NCBI GenBank assembly: GCA_947479075.1
Contig: CANJZR010000118.1
Location: 1 to 9,054 of the forward strand
Reading direction: 5' to 3'
DNA length: 9,054 nt
From: Planctomycetaceae bacterium
GTDB lineage: Bacteria > Planctomycetota > Planctomycetia > Planctomycetales > Planctomycetaceae
Shown here: piece after piece, positions 6,615-9,054 of the stretch
Layout: the number at the start of each line of letters is the position of its first letter
How positions within the stretch are numbered: position 1 is the stretch's first letter
Notes under the pieces: model-generated
The model's input: only the letters and a program-made list of their open reading frames with translations
Database searches by the model: none
Told to the model about the DNA's origin: nothing
Program-made: the position numbers and the translations under genes

Positions 6615-7781
6615 TCAGGCGGTTTCCAGGACGTCACGCACGAGTGACTCATCCACTCCGCCGACGAGTTCGACATGCCCCATGCGGGTCGGCAGTACGA
6701 AGCGCAGCTTGCCGGCCTCGGACTTCTTATCGAGACGCATGCGGGAGATGACTTCGTCGCTGCTCCACTTCGAGCCGTTGGGAAGTCGAATCGGCAGGTG
6801 CAAAGCCTGGAGTAACTCGACCTGGCGTTGAGTAACCTCGCCACCGATGCGACCGAGCTTTTCCGCGAGACGGCTGGCGTAAACCATACCGATCGAGACC
6901 GCTTCGCCGTGCAGCAGTTCACCATACCCGCTCAGCGCCTCGAAGGCGTGTGCGAATGTATGCCCGTAATTCAGCACAGCCCGCAGCCCTGTCCGTTCGT
7001 ACTCATCATGCTCGACCACATCGGCCTTGAGGCGACAGCTGCGGGCAATGGCGTGCTGCAAGGCAAGCGGATCGCGTGCGTTGATCGAAGCGATGTTCTG
7101 CTCCTGCCAGGTGAAGAAGTCGGAATCGAGGATCACACCGTACTTCACCACCTCTGCCAGACCGGCACGGTACTCACGGTCGGGCAACGTCTTGAGCAGT
7201 GCCAGATCGATCACGACGCCCAATGGCTGATGAAACGCCCCGATCAGATTCTTGGCCTGTGGATGATTGATCCCCACTTTGCCCCCGACAGAACTGTCGA
7301 CATCGGCCAGCAGCGTGGTCGGACACTGAATGAAAGGCAACCCACGGTTGTAGGTCGCCGCGGCGAATCCGGCAGCGTCACCGATCACTCCTCCCCCAAC
7401 AGCGATGACCACGGTCTTGCGGTCGGCCTGCATCTGAACCAGTCGATCGTAGATTGAGGAGATGACCTCCTGCCGCTTGGTTGGCTCACCCGGCTCGAGT
7501 TCGATGAGTTCGCACTTCCAGCTGGCGGCCTTTAAGGTCTCCTGTGCCTGCTTCGCCACTGCGATGACATTGCTGTCGGAGATAATCGCCGCTGAGCGTG
7601 ACGGCTTGCCTTGGCCGAATCGAGTGCACCACGGCTCGATGATCGACGCAATCCGGGCGAGGCAACCACTCTCGATGACAATGTCGTAGCTGCGTTCAGC
7701 GAGCGAGACGGAAACGATGGTGGGCGAGGCAGACACGTGCGGGCCGATCGATGAAAAGGGAACTCGTCGCAACCGAACCAT
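6615..7781 (-). CDS. aroB: 3-dehydroquinate synthase
   Basis: It converts DAHP to 3-dehydroquinate, the second step of the shikimate pathway, in the cytosol with NAD and a divalent metal. With the ATG at 7781 the protein has 388 residues. The NAD site VGGGVIGD is at 128-135, followed by PTTLLADVDSSVGGKVGIN (154-172). The metal ligands are Glu210 (GLAEVVKYG), His274 (NYGHTFAHAFE) and His291 (LLHGEAVSIGM). The family C-terminus LRFVLPTRMG is intact. The start is uncertain: the recognisable core begins only at about residue 23 (IVSVSLAERSYDI). A TTG at 7832 and a GTG at 7736 are also in frame, and none has a good Shine-Dalgarno. No other aro gene is in the window; the neighbours are convergent and divergent, so it appears monocistronic. 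Confidence 0.96.
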   Translation of the reverse strand: MVRLRRVPFSSIGPHVSASPTIVSVSLAERSYDIVIESGCLARIASIIEPWCTRFGQGKPSRSAAIISDSNVIAVAKQAQETLKAASWKCELIELEPGEPTKRQEVISSIYDRLVQMQADRKTVVIAVGGGVIGDAAGFAAATYNRGLPFIQCPTTLLADVDSSVGGKVGINHPQAKNLIGAFHQPLGVVIDLALLKTLPDREYRAGLAEVVKYGVILDSDFFTWQEQNIASINARDPLALQHAIARSCRLKADVVEHDEYERTGLRAVLNYGHTFAHAFEALSGYGELLHGEAVSIGMVYASRLAEKLGRIGGEVTQRQVELLQALHLPIRLPNGSKWSSDEVISRMRLDKKSEAGKLRFVLPTRMGHVELVGGVDESLVRDVLETA

Positions 7782-8078
7782 GCGGCGATGCGACAGGGGA
7801 CCGATGGAACTCAATGTGCTCGGCCCCAGCAATCAGGTGTCATTCTCGTGGCCCGAGATTCTCAACGCAACCACGGACTGCCGTTCGCAAGTTTCGGTTT
7901 ATGTCGGATGTATCGGTTACTCCTGCTGTAACCCGTGTGGCATTCTTCCAACGTCCCGTTGTTGCCGGATTAAGCCGTTCGTCGGTCTCAATTGCCTCAT
8001 GCTTCCTTCCGGCATCATCGCGCATTTCGAGGTAGGCTTTCCCCCGTATGGTGTCCCCATTTCCACCCGGAGTGTCTT
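7782..8078. other. 297-base divergent spacer between aroB and the epimerase
   Basis: It should contain promoters for both genes. If aroB starts at the TTG at 7832, the spacer is 246 bases. Open frames crossing it on both strands give random-looking translations. The only local structure is a small TCTCG-TGGCC-CGAGA hairpin (7844-7858), which would lie in the aroB leader and is short enough to be chance. Confidence 0.45.
8069..8072 (+). promoter_or_regulatory. Ribosome binding site that decides the epimerase start
   Basis: GGAG lies 6 bases before the GTG at 8079. It supports this non-ATG start over the in-frame ATG at 7992, which would add 29 residues without family character before the nucleotide-binding motif. 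Confidence 0.6.
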
Positions 8079-9041
8079 GTGACTCGCTATCTCGTCACTG
8101 GTGGAGCCGGTTTCATCGGCTCGCACATCGCCACGCGTCTTGTTTCCGAAGGGAACGAAGTCCGCGTTCTCGACAACCTCTACGCAGGCTCGTTGAACAA
8201 TCTGGCACATCTGGGTGACGCCGTCGAGTTCATCGAAGGGGACGTGCGTGATCCTGACATGGTGGCCCGTGCAGTCGATGGCGTCGATGTCGTCTTCCAC
8301 CAAGCCGCACTCGCCTCGGTTCCGCTGAGCATCGAGAAGCCACTCGAAACCCACCATGCCTGTGTCACCGGAACGATCAACGTCCTGGATGCCAGTCGCC
8401 GAGCGGGTGTTCGCCGCGTCGTCTATGCGGGATCGAGTAGTGCCTACGGCGACTCGCCCGAAATGCCCAAGCGTGAGTCCCAGACTCCCGAGGTCCTCTC
8501 GCCCTACGCAGCTGCGAAGCTCGCCGGTGAGTACTACTGCCAGGCCTTTGCCGCCAGTTATGACATCGAAGTGGTGCGACTGCGTTACTTCAACGTCTTT
8601 GGTCCGCGACAGGATCCCCAAAGCCCCTACTCCGCGGTGATTCCACTGTTCGCGAGTGCTCTTGTCGCGGGACGGACTCCAAAAATCTACGGCACCGGCG
8701 AACAGTCTCGCGACTTTGTCTTTGTCGAGAATGTCGTCGATGCGAACATCCTCGCTTCGAAAGTCCACGGAGTCTCGGGCAAGGTCTTCAACGTCGCGTG
8801 CGGCGAGACGATCAGCGTGGTGGAGCTACTGCGGCTGATCTGCGAAGAACTCGACATGCCGTTTGCTCCCGAGTTCATGCCCGCTCGCGTGGGCGACGTA
8901 TTGCACTCGTGGGCCGACATCTCTGCCACCCAACGCGATCTCGGCTACACCGTGCGGGTCAAGCTGCATGATGGACTCCAGCAGACGCTCGCCTACTACA
9001 AGCAATCCAAGCAGCAGCCCGCGCTCTGCGGTTCCCGCTGA
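8079..9041 (+). CDS. NAD-dependent nucleotide-sugar epimerase (UDP-GlcNAc/UDP-Glc 4-epimerase-like)
   Basis: The protein has 320 residues from the GTG at 8079. It is an extended short-chain dehydrogenase: Rossmann motif GGAGFIGSH at 8-16, acidic Asp32 for the NAD ribose, GDVRD (54-58), AGSSSAYGD (117-125), and catalytic Tyr143 and Lys147 in SPYAAAKLAG. RYFNVFGPRQDP (169-180) with SPYSAVIPLF (182-191), and RDFVFVENVVDAN (211-223), are typical of the WbpP/Gne/GalE group that interconverts UDP-hexose or UDP-N-acetylhexosamine C4 epimers. The likely role is supplying sugars for surface polysaccharide. The resemblance to WbpP suggests an N-acetylated substrate, but this is not certain, and a dehydratase-type relative cannot be excluded. 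The gene is complete and ends 13 bases before the window edge; partner genes may lie beyond it. Confidence 0.9.
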   Translation: MTRYLVTGGAGFIGSHIATRLVSEGNEVRVLDNLYAGSLNNLAHLGDAVEFIEGDVRDPDMVARAVDGVDVVFHQAALASVPLSIEKPLETHHACVTGTINVLDASRRAGVRRVVYAGSSSAYGDSPEMPKRESQTPEVLSPYAAAKLAGEYYCQAFAASYDIEVVRLRYFNVFGPRQDPQSPYSAVIPLFASALVAGRTPKIYGTGEQSRDFVFVENVVDANILASKVHGVSGKVFNVACGETISVVELLRLICEELDMPFAPEFMPARVGDVLHSWADISATQRDLGYTVRVKLHDGLQQTLAYYKQSKQQPALCGSR

Positions 9042-9054
9042 TCGCACGGGACAA

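Noticed and set aside
7917..8768. A 283-codon open frame antisense to the epimerase
   Set aside because: The opposite strand has a full set of epimerase motifs in order, and this frame has none of its own.
1..9054. A hidden defence, phage, CRISPR or retron-like system
   Set aside because: No spaced direct repeats, reverse transcriptase, transposase, nuclease or toxin-antitoxin pair was found; every sizeable interval is taken by a recognisable housekeeping or envelope gene or is plain spacer.

Overview
The window reads as ordinary bacterial chromosome of moderately high G+C. It holds eight protein genes: five encode exported or membrane proteins and three look cytosolic. A planctomycete-type organism (Planctomycetota) fits best. 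The reasons are many small secreted enzymes, an anchored HtrA-like protease with an unfamiliar C-terminal domain, widely spaced genes in short operons, and an intergenic CACGAAA-type repeat of a kind I associate with such genomes. The assignment is inference from gene style; there is no marker gene to settle it.

Layout. Positions 1-21 are the truncated edge of a short palindromic repeat, found again in full at 6561-6585. Next is a Tat-exported cupin-like protein (59-808, +). A 418-base spacer without a credible gene follows (809-1226) and carries an imperfect inverted repeat. Then comes a membrane-anchored trypsin-like protease (1227-2804, +), closed by a strong hairpin terminator at 2835-2866. 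Three genes run the other way with gaps of 42 and 62 bases. In transcription order they are a TVP38/TMEM64-type membrane protein (5184-4444), a CYTH-domain protein resembling class IV adenylate cyclase (4381-3821) and a secreted SMP-30/gluconolactonase-like propeller (3778-2861). A 336-base divergent spacer leads to a secreted alpha/beta hydrolase (5521-6522, +). This converges on aroB, 3-dehydroquinate synthase (7781-6615, -), with the second copy of the palindromic repeat between them. After a 297-base divergent spacer, a WbpP/GalE-like nucleotide-sugar epimerase (8079-9041, +) ends just before the window does.

How the genes relate. Only the three minus-strand genes look like one transcription unit, and their functions (membrane protein, triphosphate or cyclic-nucleotide enzyme, secreted lactonase-like protein) do not form a known pathway. 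AroB belongs to aromatic amino acid biosynthesis and the epimerase to surface polysaccharide precursor supply; I see no functional link between them. I found no CRISPR array, transposase, phage gene, tRNA, rRNA or defence system. The items most worth a second look are the two repeat families, the uncharacterised C-terminal domain of the protease, and the two-part Tat-exported cupin protein.
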